Assembly (NCBI RefSeq): GCF_000383415.1
Contig: NZ_KB911258.1
Coordinates: 516,267-580,266, forward strand
Source of the DNA: Hyphomicrobium zavarzinii ATCC 27496
Lineage (GTDB): Bacteria; Pseudomonadota; Alphaproteobacteria; Rhizobiales; Hyphomicrobiaceae
Direction: 5' to 3'
Length of the DNA stretch: 64,000 nucleotides
Of this stretch, positions 1 through 9,044 are shown in pieces (positions within the stretch are counted from its first letter, which is position 1; each line of letters opens with the position of its first letter). A program made the translations under genes and the position numbers. The notes beneath the pieces are model-generated. The model was not told the DNA's origin and did no database searches. It saw only the letters and a program-made list of their open reading frames with translations.

Positions 1-1005
1 GATCTCGGCGCGCGCGAGGTGAGGGTAGAGCATGTCGCCGCCGCAATCCCCTATGACAGGCTCGTCGTCGCGCCCGGCATTGGCTTCAAGTACGGAGCCA
101 TCGAGGGCTATACGGAAGAGGCGAGCTATTTCATGCCGCACGCCTGGTCCGGGGGCCGCCAGTCGCGCCTTCTGCGCGAGCGTCTCGATGACATGAAGGA
201 CGGCGGTCTCGTCGTCATCGCGACGCCCCGCAATCCCTACCGGTGCCCGCCGGGTCCTTACGAGCGGGCCTGCCTCATCGCCAACTACCTGAAACGCGAG
301 AAGCCGAAGAGCAAGCTCGTGATCCTCGATCCCAAGATGGCCTTCTCGAAGCAGGCCGTGTTCGAGGAAGCCTTCGCCAAGTACTACAAGGGTCTCATCG
401 ATCTGCGTCTGACCAACGACATCGACGACATGAGCGTCGTGCGCGTCGATCCCAAGACCGGCGAGGTCGTGACCAAATCAGGCGAGACTTTCAAGGCGGA
501 CGTCGCCAACATCATCCCCGACCAGACGGCAGGCGCCATCGCGCTGGAGGCCGGGCTGGCAGAAGGTGGCTGGTGCCCGATCGAGCCGGAGACGTTCCGC
601 TCCGCCAAGGCGGAGAACGTCTACGTTGTCGGCGATGCCACGATCGCGGCGGACATGCCGAAGTCGGCCTATTCCGCCGCCAACCAGGCGCGCAGCGTGG
701 CCGGCCATATCCTGGCCGACCTCACGGGCTCGGAGCGCCCGCAGGCCGCTTATCGCAACACCTGCTGGTCGATGCTCGCGCCCGATGACAGCGTCAAGAT
801 CGGTGCCGACTACGTTCCGGGAGACGTGAAGGGCAAGCACGCGCTCGTCGCAAAGAACGCCTTCATCTCCCAGACGGGTGAGAGCGCGGCGCTGCGCAAG
901 GAGACCTACGAGGAGAGCATCGCCTGGTACGATACCCTCGTCGACGACATGTTCGCCAAGTCGGCAACCGCCACCGGGCGCGCGCCGAGCGGCCAGCGGG
1001 GCTGA
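1..1005 (+). CDS. fccB: Flavocytochrome c sulfide dehydrogenase, flavoprotein subunit (5' truncated)
   Basis: The reading frame is open from base 1, so the N-terminus, including the first FAD-binding motif and any signal peptide, lies outside the window. The visible part (about 334 residues) has the middle and C-terminal domains of the FccB/SoxF family: a cysteine in an NPYRCPPGPYER segment, a second cysteine in NTCWSML (the family uses such a pair as a redox disulfide), and a C-terminal FAD-contact motif, VYVVGDATIAADMPKSA. Members oxidise sulfide in the periplasm and pass electrons to a cytochrome c subunit. No such cytochrome gene is visible here, so it would have to lie upstream. Assignment to FCSD rather than sulfide:quinone reductase rests on the C-terminal domain and is fairly secure. 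Confidence 0.85.
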   Translation, partial: DLGAREVRVEHVAAAIPYDRLVVAPGIGFKYGAIEGYTEEASYFMPHAWSGGRQSRLLRERLDDMKDGGLVVIATPRNPYRCPPGPYERACLIANYLKREKPKSKLVILDPKMAFSKQAVFEEAFAKYYKGLIDLRLTNDIDDMSVVRVDPKTGEVVTKSGETFKADVANIIPDQTAGAIALEAGLAEGGWCPIEPETFRSAKAENVYVVGDATIAADMPKSAYSAANQARSVAGHILADLTGSERPQAAYRNTCWSMLAPDDSVKIGADYVPGDVKGKHALVAKNAFISQTGESAALRKETYEESIAWYDTLVDDMFAKSATATGRAPSGQRG

Positions 1006-1348
1006 CGGCGCCTTTTGCGGCGGCCGCGTGATTTCAATCAGCCCATACAGGAAGATACAACTATAAGTGACGGGCCAAGCAGAGAAAATTTCCGCTGCGT
1101 ATAGCCCTCAAACCGCCCTGCGGAGAGAAACACTTTATACTCTTCGCTTACCATGAGGCTGAGGGCGGACTCTTGAGTGAGTGGCGTAGGGTCGCCTCGA
1201 AGGCTGAGCGGTCTCGGCAACACGAACGAGGCTGGCAGCCCTCGCGTTGAATGGGGTCTCCGGGGGCGGCTGTTGAGGCCGGTCTCCAGGCGCCGGGCGT
1301 TTGGCCCGTACCGCCACGACACCCCAGGACCTGAGTGCGGAGACCTCG
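1006..1348. other. Intergenic region upstream of fadE
   Basis: About 340 bases lie between the sulfide dehydrogenase stop and the fadE start. No convincing gene, RNA or T-tailed terminator hairpin is seen. The first 150 bases are less GC-rich than the coding DNA around them, so this stretch may hold the fadE promoter, but no clear operator could be identified by eye. Confidence 0.4.
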
Positions 1349-3871
1349 ATGGCTTTGATTCTGCTTCTGATTGCTCTGATTGCCGTAGCGCTTGCGCTCG
1401 GCATGTGGCGCGCATCTGCATGGCAGTGGGCCGTCGGTCTCGGCGCAGTCACGCTCGCTTGGCAGAGCGGTGTCTTCCACGGCGCACTCCACTGGCCCTC
1501 GTTCGGCCTTCTCGGGTTTATCGTCTGGCTCGGCCTGGCCGCGCTGGCATCGTTCTCCATACCGAAGGTCCGCCGCCAGATCCTGGTGCAGCCGGCCTTC
1601 AAGCTGGTACGTGGGATCCTGCCCAAGGTCTCCGATACGGAGCAGCAGGCGCTTGATGCCGGCACCGTCGGCTTCGACGCCGAGATCTTCTCGGGCACGC
1701 CCGACTGGACCAAGCTGCGCGCCGTGCCCCCGATCGTGCTGACGCCCGAGGAGCGCGCGTTCCTCGACGGTCCGACGGAGCAACTCTGCGGGATGATCGA
1801 TCACTGGCAGATCCGTCACGCCGAGCGGCGCATGCCTCCCGGGATCTGGGAGTTCGTGAAGGCCAACGGCTTCCTCGGCATGCTGATTTCCAAGGAGCAC
1901 GGTGGCCTCGGATTCTCCGCTCAGGCCCAGTCGCTCATCCTCGGCAAGATCGCCTCCCGCTCGCCCGACGTCGTCACCATCGTCATGGTGCCGAATTCGC
2001 TCGGACCCGGCGAGCTCATCGAAAAGTACGGCACCGACGAGCAGAAGCATCACTATCTGCCGCGTCTTGCCAAGGGCCTCGAGGTTCCCTGCTTCTCGCT
2101 GACCGGTCCAACGTCCGGCTCCGACGCGGCCACCATGCGCGATATCGGCTACGTCACCAAAGGCCAGCACGATGGCCGTGAGGTGGTCGGCATCCGCCTC
2201 TCCTGGGACAAGCGCTACATCACCCTTGGACCCGAAGCGACGCTGGTCGGCCTCGCGTTCCGCCTCTTCGATCCCGATAAGATCCTGGGCGGCGCCGAGG
2301 ACATCGGCATCACCGTCGCCCTCATTCCCGCAACGCACCCCGGCGTCAACATCGGCCGCCGCCATCTCCCATCCGGCGCCGCCTTCCCGAACGGACCCAA
2401 CTGGGGCACGGACGTGTTCATCCCCATCGATTGGGTGATCGGCGGGGAGAAGATGGTCGGCCAGGGCTGGCGCATGTTGATGGAATGCCTGGCCGCAGGC
2501 CGCGCCATCTCGCTGCCGTCGTCGGCGACGGCAGGCGCCAAGGCGATGCTGCGCGTCACCACCGCCTACGCGCGCATTCGTCGCCAGTTCGGCTTGCCTG
2601 TTGCACGTATGGAAGGTGTCGAGGAGCCACTGGCGCGCCTGGTCGAGACGGCCTACGTCAATGAGGCCGCCCGTGCCGTCACCGCCGCCATGGTCTCGCG
2701 CGGCGAGCGGCCGTCTGTGATCTCGGCGCTGATGAAGTACCAGACCACCGAGCGTCTGCGCCGCGCCGTCAATGACGCGTTCGACGTCCACGGCGGCCGC
2801 GCCATCTGCGACGGTCCGACGAATTATCTCCAATCCGCCTATCAGCTCGTCCCCGTCGGCATCACCGTCGAGGGCGCGAATATCCTCACGCGCACGTTGA
2901 TCACATTCGCGCAAGGCGCGCTGCGCTCGCATCCCTACCTGTACAAAGAAGTCCGTGCCGTGCAGGACCCCGACAGCAGGAAGGGTCTCGACGCGTTTGA
3001 GGACGCGCTTCTCGGGCACATCTCGTTCTCGATCTCGAACGTCACGGGCGCCTTCTTCCACAACCTCACGCTCGGATACTTCGCCGAGGTGCCCGAGCGC
3101 CCGCAGGGCCTCGAGACGATCTATCGCCAGCTCTCGCGCGCCTCGCGCAATTTCGCGCTCGTCGCCGATCTAACGGTGGCGATGCTCGGCGGCGGGCTCA
3201 AGGTGAAGCAGAAGCTCACCGGCCGTCTCGCCGACGCGCTTTCGGAGATCTATTTGCTCTCGTGCGTGCTGAAGCGCTTCGAGGACGACGGCCGTCCCGA
3301 GGCGGATCGCCCCATCGTTGCGTTTGCGGCCGCCAACGGTCTCCATCGTTTCGAGGAGGCGCTGCGGGGCACGGTGGAGAACTTCCCCAATCCCGCCGCG
3401 CGCGTTCTCCTGCGCGTGCTCGTCTTCCCGTTCGGTCGCCACTATTTCCCCGCCCCCGACGCGCTCGGCAGCAAGATCGTCCGCCTCGCGCTCGAGCCCG
3501 GCGAGGTGCGCGATCGCCTCACGCGCGACATCTACATCTCGAACGATCCCGACGACGTGACGGGACTCCTGGAGGTCACCTTGAAGAAGGTGGTCGCGGC
3601 AGAGGACGCGGAGAAGAAGCTCGAGCGCGCCATTCGCGCCGGCATCGTGCGCCGCTACCATGGACTGGATTGGATCGAGGCCGCCGCCGAGGCTGGCACG
3701 ATCACCGAAAGCGAGGCGCAGCTCCTGCGTGAGGTCGAGGCCTTGACCGCGCGCGTCATCGCCGTCGATCATTTCGCACCGGAAGAGCTGAAGCCTAACT
3801 ATGTGAAGGCACCGTCTTCGAATGTCGGACACAACTCCCGCGGACTGACAGCGGGAGCGAACCAATCGTGA
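1349..3871 (+). CDS. fadE: FadE-type acyl-CoA dehydrogenase
   Basis: This 840-residue protein would catalyse the first, FAD-dependent step of fatty-acid beta-oxidation, acyl-CoA to trans-2-enoyl-CoA. It matches the long FadE form (about 800 residues) rather than ordinary 380-residue acyl-CoA dehydrogenases. A hydrophobic N-terminus with two membrane-type segments covers about residues 1-70. The dehydrogenase core follows, with the family motif TGPTSGSDAA near residue 251, and a long helical C-terminal extension ends the protein. ATG 1349 was chosen over an upstream in-frame start because the membrane segment begins there and a GGAG-like site precedes it. It overlaps the possible GTG start of the next gene by four bases, so it heads a fadE-fadJ-fadI operon. 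Confidence 0.92.
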   Translation: MALILLLIALIAVALALGMWRASAWQWAVGLGAVTLAWQSGVFHGALHWPSFGLLGFIVWLGLAALASFSIPKVRRQILVQPAFKLVRGILPKVSDTEQQALDAGTVGFDAEIFSGTPDWTKLRAVPPIVLTPEERAFLDGPTEQLCGMIDHWQIRHAERRMPPGIWEFVKANGFLGMLISKEHGGLGFSAQAQSLILGKIASRSPDVVTIVMVPNSLGPGELIEKYGTDEQKHHYLPRLAKGLEVPCFSLTGPTSGSDAATMRDIGYVTKGQHDGREVVGIRLSWDKRYITLGPEATLVGLAFRLFDPDKILGGAEDIGITVALIPATHPGVNIGRRHLPSGAAFPNGPNWGTDVFIPIDWVIGGEKMVGQGWRMLMECLAAGRAISLPSSATAGAKAMLRVTTAYARIRRQFGLPVARMEGVEEPLARLVETAYVNEAARAVTAAMVSRGERPSVISALMKYQTTERLRRAVNDAFDVHGGRAICDGPTNYLQSAYQLVPVGITVEGANILTRTLITFAQGALRSHPYLYKEVRAVQDPDSRKGLDAFEDALLGHISFSISNVTGAFFHNLTLGYFAEVPERPQGLETIYRQLSRASRNFALVADLTVAMLGGGLKVKQKLTGRLADALSEIYLLSCVLKRFEDDGRPEADRPIVAFAAANGLHRFEEALRGTVENFPNPAARVLLRVLVFPFGRHYFPAPDALGSKIVRLALEPGEVRDRLTRDIYISNDPDDVTGLLEVTLKKVVAAEDAEKKLERAIRAGIVRRYHGLDWIEAAAEAGTITESEAQLLREVEALTARVIAVDHFAPEELKPNYVKAPSSNVGHNSRGLTAGANQS

Positions 3872-3885
3872 TGGGAGAGGCGACC

Positions 3886-5922
3886 ATGGTCCAGGACAAC
3901 GTGGCTCGTGATGGCGAGGAGCCGCTGGCGCCGCCGGCGGGGACCCTTGCGTTCCGCGATTGGCGGTTCTCCGTCGATCAGGAAGGCATAGGCTGGGCCA
4001 TCTTCGACCGGGAAGGCGCAAGCGCAAACGCGCTGGGCAGCCGGCCGTTGGAGGAGCTGTCGGCCATCGTCGATTGGGCCGAGGAAGGCGCGCGCCGCCG
4101 CACCATGTGCGGCCTCGTCATCCTCTCCGGCAAGGAGAAGGGCTTCATCGTCGGCGCCGACATCAACGAGTTCGACGGCTTCGAGACAGAAGCCCAGGTG
4201 ATCGATCGCCTGCGTCTCGTGCTGGCCCTGTTCGACCGCATCGAGCGCCTCTCCATTCCGGTCGTCGCGGGCATTCACGGCGTCTGCGTCGGAGGTGGGC
4301 TCGAGCTTATCCTCGCCTGCCACTATCGTATCGCCACGCGCGATCCCGCGACACGCGTCGGCTTCCCCGAGGTCAAGCTCGGCATTTTCCCCGGCTGGCA
4401 CGGCACCGCGCGCTCCATTCGCCAGGCCGGCCCAATCGCCGCCATGCAGGCGATGCTCACCGGCAGCATGATCGGCGCCTCGCGCGCCCGCGCCATCGGC
4501 CTCATCGACGAGTTGGTCGCGAGCCGCGGCGCCTTGCGCTGGGCCGCACGCAAGGCGGTGCTGAAGAAACGCAAGTCGAAGCCCGCGGGCTTCACGAAAT
4601 CGCTACTCACGCGCTGGCCCGCCCGCGCACTCCTCGCCAAGAAGATGCGCGACGAGACCAAGAAGAAGGCGCGCGAGGCCCACTATCCGGCACCCTTCCG
4701 CCTGATCGACCTGTTCGAGCTGCACGGCGGCGATCTGGAGGCGCTGAAGGCCGCGGAGACACGCTATTTCGCCCCGCTCCTGATCTCCGATCAGTCGCGC
4801 AATCTGCGCCGCGTGTTCAAGCTCTCCGAGCTTCTGAAAGCCCAGGCGCCGAAGGACCAGGCCTGGAAACCCATGCGCGTGCACGTGATCGGCGCGGGCA
4901 CCATGGGCGCGGACATCGCAGGCTGGTGCGTGGCCTCCGGCATGGAGGTGACGCTGCAGGATCTCTCGCCCGAGGTGATCGAGAAGGGTATCAAGGCCCA
5001 GGGCAAGCTGTTCTCCCGTAAGTTCAAGACCAGGGCTGAGCGGGCCGCCGCGAAGGCGCGCCTCATCGCCGATCCCGCAGGCGCGGGCGTCGGCCGCGCC
5101 GACGTGATCATCGAGGCGATCGTCGAGCGGCTCGACATCAAGCAGAAGCTGTTCGCGGATCTCGAAGGCAAGATCAAGCCCGGCGCGGTGCTGGCGACCA
5201 ACACCTCGTCGCTGGAGATCGAAGCCATCGCCGCGCCGCTCAAGGACCCTGGCCGTCTCATCGGCATCCACTTCTTCAACCCCGTCGCGCAGATGCCGCT
5301 GGTGGAGGTGGTGCGCGGCGCATCGAGCCGCGACGATGAGGTGAAGAAGGGCGCCACCTTCGTCACCGCCATCGGCAAATTCCCGCTCGTGGCCAAGAGC
5401 GTCCCGGGCTTCCTCGTCAACCGCGTGCTCGCCCCCTACATGATGAGCGCCATGGCGCGCCTCGAGAAGGGCGAGGAGAAGGAGAAGATCGACGAGGCGG
5501 CGCGCACGTTCGGTATGCCCATGGGCCCGATCGAGCTCGCCGATACCGTCGGCCTCGACGTGTGCGCGCACGTCGGCAGGATCCTCGGGCTTTCGCCTGA
5601 GGGCTCGATGCTCCAGCGTCTCGTCGAGAGCAAGAAGCTCGGCAAGAAATCGGGCGAAGGCTTCTACGTCTGGAAGGACGGCAAGCCTGACAAGGCCGAG
5701 AAGACCTATGCGCCGGCCGAGCTCGACCGCCTTGGCCGCGAGTTGATCGATCCGCTGATCCGCGAATCCGAGCGCGCTCTGGAAGAGCGCGTGGTCGAGA
5801 ACGCGGACTTGGTGGATGCGGGCGTGATTTTCGGCACCGGCTTCGCGCCGTTCCGCGGCGGGCCGCTGCATTTCAGGGCGAGCGAGCTGCGCGAAGAGGC
5901 TGCGAAGGAAGCCGCGGAGTAA
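3886..5922 (+). CDS. fadJ: Fatty-acid oxidation complex alpha subunit (enoyl-CoA hydratase / 3-hydroxyacyl-CoA dehydrogenase)
   Basis: Bifunctional enzyme of about 679 residues. The N-terminal crotonase domain (about residues 20-200) shows the oxyanion-hole motifs GADINEF and GVCVGGGLEL and the acidic motif FPEVKLGIFPG. The NAD-binding 3-hydroxyacyl-CoA dehydrogenase begins near residue 335 with VIGAGTMGADIAGW and carries the catalytic-His motif GIHFFNPVAQMPLVEVV. Together they hydrate enoyl-CoA and oxidise the 3-hydroxyacyl-CoA. ATG 3886 has a good GGGAGAGG site at 3873-3880. GTG 3868 and ATG 3871, overlapping the fadE stop, are alternatives. The thiolase partner follows after 63 bases. FadJ or FadB naming is approximate. 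Confidence 0.92.
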   Translation: MVQDNVARDGEEPLAPPAGTLAFRDWRFSVDQEGIGWAIFDREGASANALGSRPLEELSAIVDWAEEGARRRTMCGLVILSGKEKGFIVGADINEFDGFETEAQVIDRLRLVLALFDRIERLSIPVVAGIHGVCVGGGLELILACHYRIATRDPATRVGFPEVKLGIFPGWHGTARSIRQAGPIAAMQAMLTGSMIGASRARAIGLIDELVASRGALRWAARKAVLKKRKSKPAGFTKSLLTRWPARALLAKKMRDETKKKAREAHYPAPFRLIDLFELHGGDLEALKAAETRYFAPLLISDQSRNLRRVFKLSELLKAQAPKDQAWKPMRVHVIGAGTMGADIAGWCVASGMEVTLQDLSPEVIEKGIKAQGKLFSRKFKTRAERAAAKARLIADPAGAGVGRADVIIEAIVERLDIKQKLFADLEGKIKPGAVLATNTSSLEIEAIAAPLKDPGRLIGIHFFNPVAQMPLVEVVRGASSRDDEVKKGATFVTAIGKFPLVAKSVPGFLVNRVLAPYMMSAMARLEKGEEKEKIDEAARTFGMPMGPIELADTVGLDVCAHVGRILGLSPEGSMLQRLVESKKLGKKSGEGFYVWKDGKPDKAEKTYAPAELDRLGRELIDPLIRESERALEERVVENADLVDAGVIFGTGFAPFRGGPLHFRASELREEAAKEAAE

Positions 5923-5985
5923 CGCTCGGGGTTTGGCGCTGCGAGGCCGCGGAAGGTGCGGATCGCCAGCAGAGGGAGATTGAAG

Positions 5986-7290
5986 ATGGCTCAGACATTG
6001 CGACGGGTCGGCATCGTAGGCGGCGTGCGCACGCCCTTCTGCCGCTCGAATACCCTGTACGCCGATCTATCCAACCTGGACCTGATGACGGCCGCGCTGA
6101 ACGGCCTCGTGGAGAAGTACAGGCTGAAGGGCGCCCACATCGACGAGGTGGTGGGCGGCGCCGTCGTCACCCATTCCAAGGACTTCAACTTGACGCGCGA
6201 AGCCGTGCTCGGCACCAGGCTCGCCCCCTCGACGCCGGGCATAACGCTCCAGCAGGCCTGCGGCACGAGCCTTCAGTCCGCCGCGATGATCGGCGCCAAG
6301 ATCGCCACCGGCGAGATCGAGTGCGGAATCGCAACCGGCTCCGACACCACCTCCGACGCGCCCATCGTCTTCTCGAAGAAGTTCTCGCAGCGGCTGATCC
6401 AGCTTCCGCAGCAGAAAAGCGCCATGGATCGCGTGCGCGTGTTCAAGGGCTTCAGCCCGCGCGAGCTGGTGCCGCAGCCGCCCATCGTCACCGAGCCGCG
6501 CACGGGGCTCAGCATGGGGCAGCACTGCGAGTTGATGGCGCGCGAATGGAAGATACCACGTCAGGATCAGGATCGCTTCGCCTTCGAGAGCCATCGCAAA
6601 GGCGCCGAGGCCTATCGCTCGGGCTACATGGACGACCTCATCGTGCCGACCGCGGGCGTCTACCGCGACAACAACCTTCGCGAGGACATCAGCCTCGACA
6701 AGCTCGCGACCCTCAAGACCGCATTCGACAAGTCCGACAAGGGCACGCTGACGGCTGCCAATTCCACGCCGATGACCGACGGCGCCGCCTGCGTTCTGCT
6801 GGCCAGCGAGGAGTGGGCTGCCAAGCGCGGCCTCGCAATCGAATCCTTCCTCTCCTACACGCAAAGCTCCGCCAACAACTTCGTGGCGGGGGAGGGGCTC
6901 TTGATGGCACCCACCATCGCCGTCTCCCGTATTCTCGACCGCGCGCACATGACGCTTCAGGATTTCGATTTCTACGAGATCCATGAGGCGTTCGCCGCGC
7001 AGGTGCTGGCGACGCTCAAGGCCTGGGAGGATACCGAGTATTGCCAGACGCATCTCGGCAAGGAGCATCCGCTTGGCTCCCTCGACCGGACGAAGCTCAA
7101 CGTGAAAGGCTCGTCCCTCGCGTTCGGCCATCCCTTCGCCGCTACGGGCGCCCGGGTGCTGGCGAACCTCTCGAAGCTGCTCGCCGACAACGGCGGCCGC
7201 GGCCTGATCTCGATCTGCACGGCGGGCGGCATGGGCGTTGCCGCCATCCTCGAAAGCGCTAAGCGCGCCGAGGCACGCGTGGCCGCCTGA
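5986..7290 (+). CDS. fadI: Acetyl-CoA C-acyltransferase (FadI-type thiolase)
   Basis: Thiolase of 434 residues that would cleave 3-ketoacyl-CoA to acetyl-CoA and a shortened acyl-CoA, the last step of the cycle encoded by this operon. Visible catalytic features are the nucleophilic cysteine C92 (QACGTSLQS), H333 (EIHEAFAAQ), the GHPFAATGAR loop and the second cysteine C411 (SICTAGGMG). Length and sequence favour the FadI/trifunctional-protein beta subunit type over biosynthetic PhaA thiolases. ATG 5986 follows AGAGGGAG at good spacing, and an in-frame upstream start at 5956 has no comparable site. Confidence 0.92.
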   Translation: MAQTLRRVGIVGGVRTPFCRSNTLYADLSNLDLMTAALNGLVEKYRLKGAHIDEVVGGAVVTHSKDFNLTREAVLGTRLAPSTPGITLQQACGTSLQSAAMIGAKIATGEIECGIATGSDTTSDAPIVFSKKFSQRLIQLPQQKSAMDRVRVFKGFSPRELVPQPPIVTEPRTGLSMGQHCELMAREWKIPRQDQDRFAFESHRKGAEAYRSGYMDDLIVPTAGVYRDNNLREDISLDKLATLKTAFDKSDKGTLTAANSTPMTDGAACVLLASEEWAAKRGLAIESFLSYTQSSANNFVAGEGLLMAPTIAVSRILDRAHMTLQDFDFYEIHEAFAAQVLATLKAWEDTEYCQTHLGKEHPLGSLDRTKLNVKGSSLAFGHPFAATGARVLANLSKLLADNGGRGLISICTAGGMGVAAILESAKRAEARVAA

Positions 7291-7412
7291 TCAGCCTGCG
7301 CCAATCCACCTGCTGGCCCCGGCGCCGGATTTTGCGCGCCCCGTTCGTTGAGGTCGTGACGGCGCTGGATCCTCCGGGATCCGGCACCAATGGCTATGGA
7401 ATGAGGGACGGC

Positions 7413-8312
7413 ATGACGGACGACGCAGGAGTGTCACGCAGGGGCGCATTGGCAGGGCTCGCGGGCGGTGCCGCCGCCCTCCTGGCGGGCGATGATAGGA
7501 GCGCATCCGCGGCGAGCCCGCAGGCAACCCAGGCCCAGTCAGCGGTAGCCAACGTCTGCCGTATGACCCCGCGCATGGTCGAAGGCCCATTCTATTTCGA
7601 TCCCGATCTCGTCCGGGAGGACATCGCCGAGGGCCGGCCCGGCGTGCCGCTGAAGCTCCTCCTCCAGGTGACGGACGGCGCCACCTGCCAGCCCATCTCC
7701 GGCGCCCGCGTGGACGTCTGGCATTGCGATGCCACGGGCCAGTATTCCGGCTACGACGGGCAAGGTGACGACCGGGGTATCTCAACCAAGGGCGAGAAGT
7801 TCCTGCGCGGCACCCAGACCACGGGCTCGACCGGCGAGGTCGCCTTCAGAACCATCTATCCCGGCTGGTATCGCGGCCGCACCACGCACATTCATTTCAA
7901 AGTGTTGCTGGATGAGAAGGCGATGCTGACGGGCCAGATGTATTTCCCGGATGCGCTCTCCGAGTACATCTTCACCGCCATCGCGCCCTACAACGATCGT
8001 AAAGCCAAGCGCGATACGCTCAACAGCACCGACTGGATCGCGGGCGCGGACGGCGACCACATCACCTTCGTGAGCATCCGCGAGGAGGCCGACGCCTACG
8101 TGGCGACCCTTGTGATCGGCGTGGATCGCGCAGCCGGGCCCGAGAAGGCAGAGTTTGGCCGGCCTCCGGGTCCGCCTCCCGGCGGTGGACCTGGCGGACC
8201 GCCTCCGCCCGGCAGCCGTCCTCTCCCGGGAGCAGGCGGTCCGCCGCCTGGCATGGAAGGCGGCCCTTCGCGGGCGCGGGGAGCGGGCTCGATCGTGCCG
8301 GGCAAAAATTAG
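7413..8312 (+). CDS. Secreted intradiol ring-cleavage dioxygenase-like protein (Tat signal)
   Basis: A 299-residue protein. A twin-arginine signal (SRRGALAG near residue 8, then an Ala/Gly-rich hydrophobic stretch) predicts folded export. The body is the intradiol dioxygenase beta-sandwich related to the protocatechuate 3,4-dioxygenase beta chain. Candidate Fe(III) ligands are Y111 (in GQYSGYDGQG) and Y153, H159, H161 in the motif YPGWYRGRTTHIH. From about residue 249 the protein ends in a Pro/Gly-rich tail of roughly 40 residues. ATG 7413 has GAGGGA just upstream, and the longer in-frame start at 7332 would bury the Tat motif. It follows fadI on the same strand but has no obvious role in beta-oxidation. 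The substrate (catechol-type or other) is unknown. Confidence 0.82.
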   Translation: MTDDAGVSRRGALAGLAGGAAALLAGDDRSASAASPQATQAQSAVANVCRMTPRMVEGPFYFDPDLVREDIAEGRPGVPLKLLLQVTDGATCQPISGARVDVWHCDATGQYSGYDGQGDDRGISTKGEKFLRGTQTTGSTGEVAFRTIYPGWYRGRTTHIHFKVLLDEKAMLTGQMYFPDALSEYIFTAIAPYNDRKAKRDTLNSTDWIAGADGDHITFVSIREEADAYVATLVIGVDRAAGPEKAEFGRPPGPPPGGGPGGPPPPGSRPLPGAGGPPPGMEGGPSRARGAGSIVPGKN

Positions 8313-8321
8313 AGCGTACTC

Positions 8322-8981
8322 TCAGAACGAAAGCTTCTCACGCTGAAGGCCGGAGGGATCGAAGTTCTCCGGCCGCAGCCAGGCTTCGTAGCCCGCCTTG
8401 AGACGCGGCCAGTCGCGATCGATGATCGCGAACCAGGCCGTGTCGCGGTTCTGACCCTTGGCCACCATGTGCTGGCGGAAGACGCCTTCGAACGTGAAGC
8501 CAAACCGCTCGGCCGCGCGCTTCGAGGGGCCGTTCAAGTCGTGGCACTTCCATTCGAAGCGCCGGTAGCCGAGCGTGTCGAACACGTAGCTCGCGAAGAG
8601 ATAGAGCGCCTCGGTAGCCACGCGGGTGCGCGCGATCGCAGGCCCCCACAGGATGCTGCCGATCTCGATGACGCCGTGAACGGGGTCGATGCGCATCAGC
8701 GCCTGCCGGCCTTCCGCCCGCCCGGTGCTCTTGTCGATCACCGCAAAGAACAGCGGATCGGCGGACCCGGATGCCTTGTCCAGCCAGCCCGTGAAGGTGG
8801 CCATGTCGGCGGGCGGATCGTCGAAGAGGTAGCGAAAGCGCTCCTCCGCGCCGGGCTCGCGGGCGGAGGAGAAAAGGTTAGCGCCGTGCCGCGCAGCATC
8901 GAGCGGCTCGAGCCGCGCAGAACGCCCGTCGAGCGTCACCCGGCCGGGACGCGGCACACCCTTCCAGCTTGAAAGATCCAA
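8322..8981 (-). CDS. GNAT-family N-acetyltransferase (RimJ/RimL type)
   Basis: 219 residues of the RimJ/RimL-like GNAT fold. The substrate-side strand LFFAVIDKSTGRAEGR is followed by acceptor strands (GVIEIGSILWGP), then the acetyl-CoA-binding segment ARTRVATEALYLFASYVFDTLG and the usual RimJ-like stretch RRFEWKCHDLNGPSKRAAERFGF. Family members acetylate amino groups of proteins or small molecules; the substrate here is unknown. It is convergent with the dioxygenase gene (9-base gap) and lies downstream of the acyl-CoA ligase on the same strand, so the two may be co-transcribed. Confidence 0.85.
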   Translation of the reverse strand: MDLSSWKGVPRPGRVTLDGRSARLEPLDAARHGANLFSSAREPGAEERFRYLFDDPPADMATFTGWLDKASGSADPLFFAVIDKSTGRAEGRQALMRIDPVHGVIEIGSILWGPAIARTRVATEALYLFASYVFDTLGYRRFEWKCHDLNGPSKRAAERFGFTFEGVFRQHMVAKGQNRDTAWFAIIDRDWPRLKAGYEAWLRPENFDPSGLQREKLSF

Positions 8982-9044
8982 CGTGAAACCTCGAATGACT
9001 GAGAGGAGGAGAGGGGCGGGCGGAGAGCGAGACGCGGTGCCGGA

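Noticed and set aside
1148-3061. A 637-codon open frame on the minus strand opposite fadE.
   Set aside because: Antisense shadow of fadE with no recognisable motifs.
4603-5871. A 422-codon open frame opposite fadJ.
   Set aside because: Antisense shadow, no motifs and composition typical of shadows.
8316-8327. A 12-mer (CGTACTCTCAGA) shared with a site near 15247-15258.
   Set aside because: Only two copies, no symmetry and no common context; probably chance.
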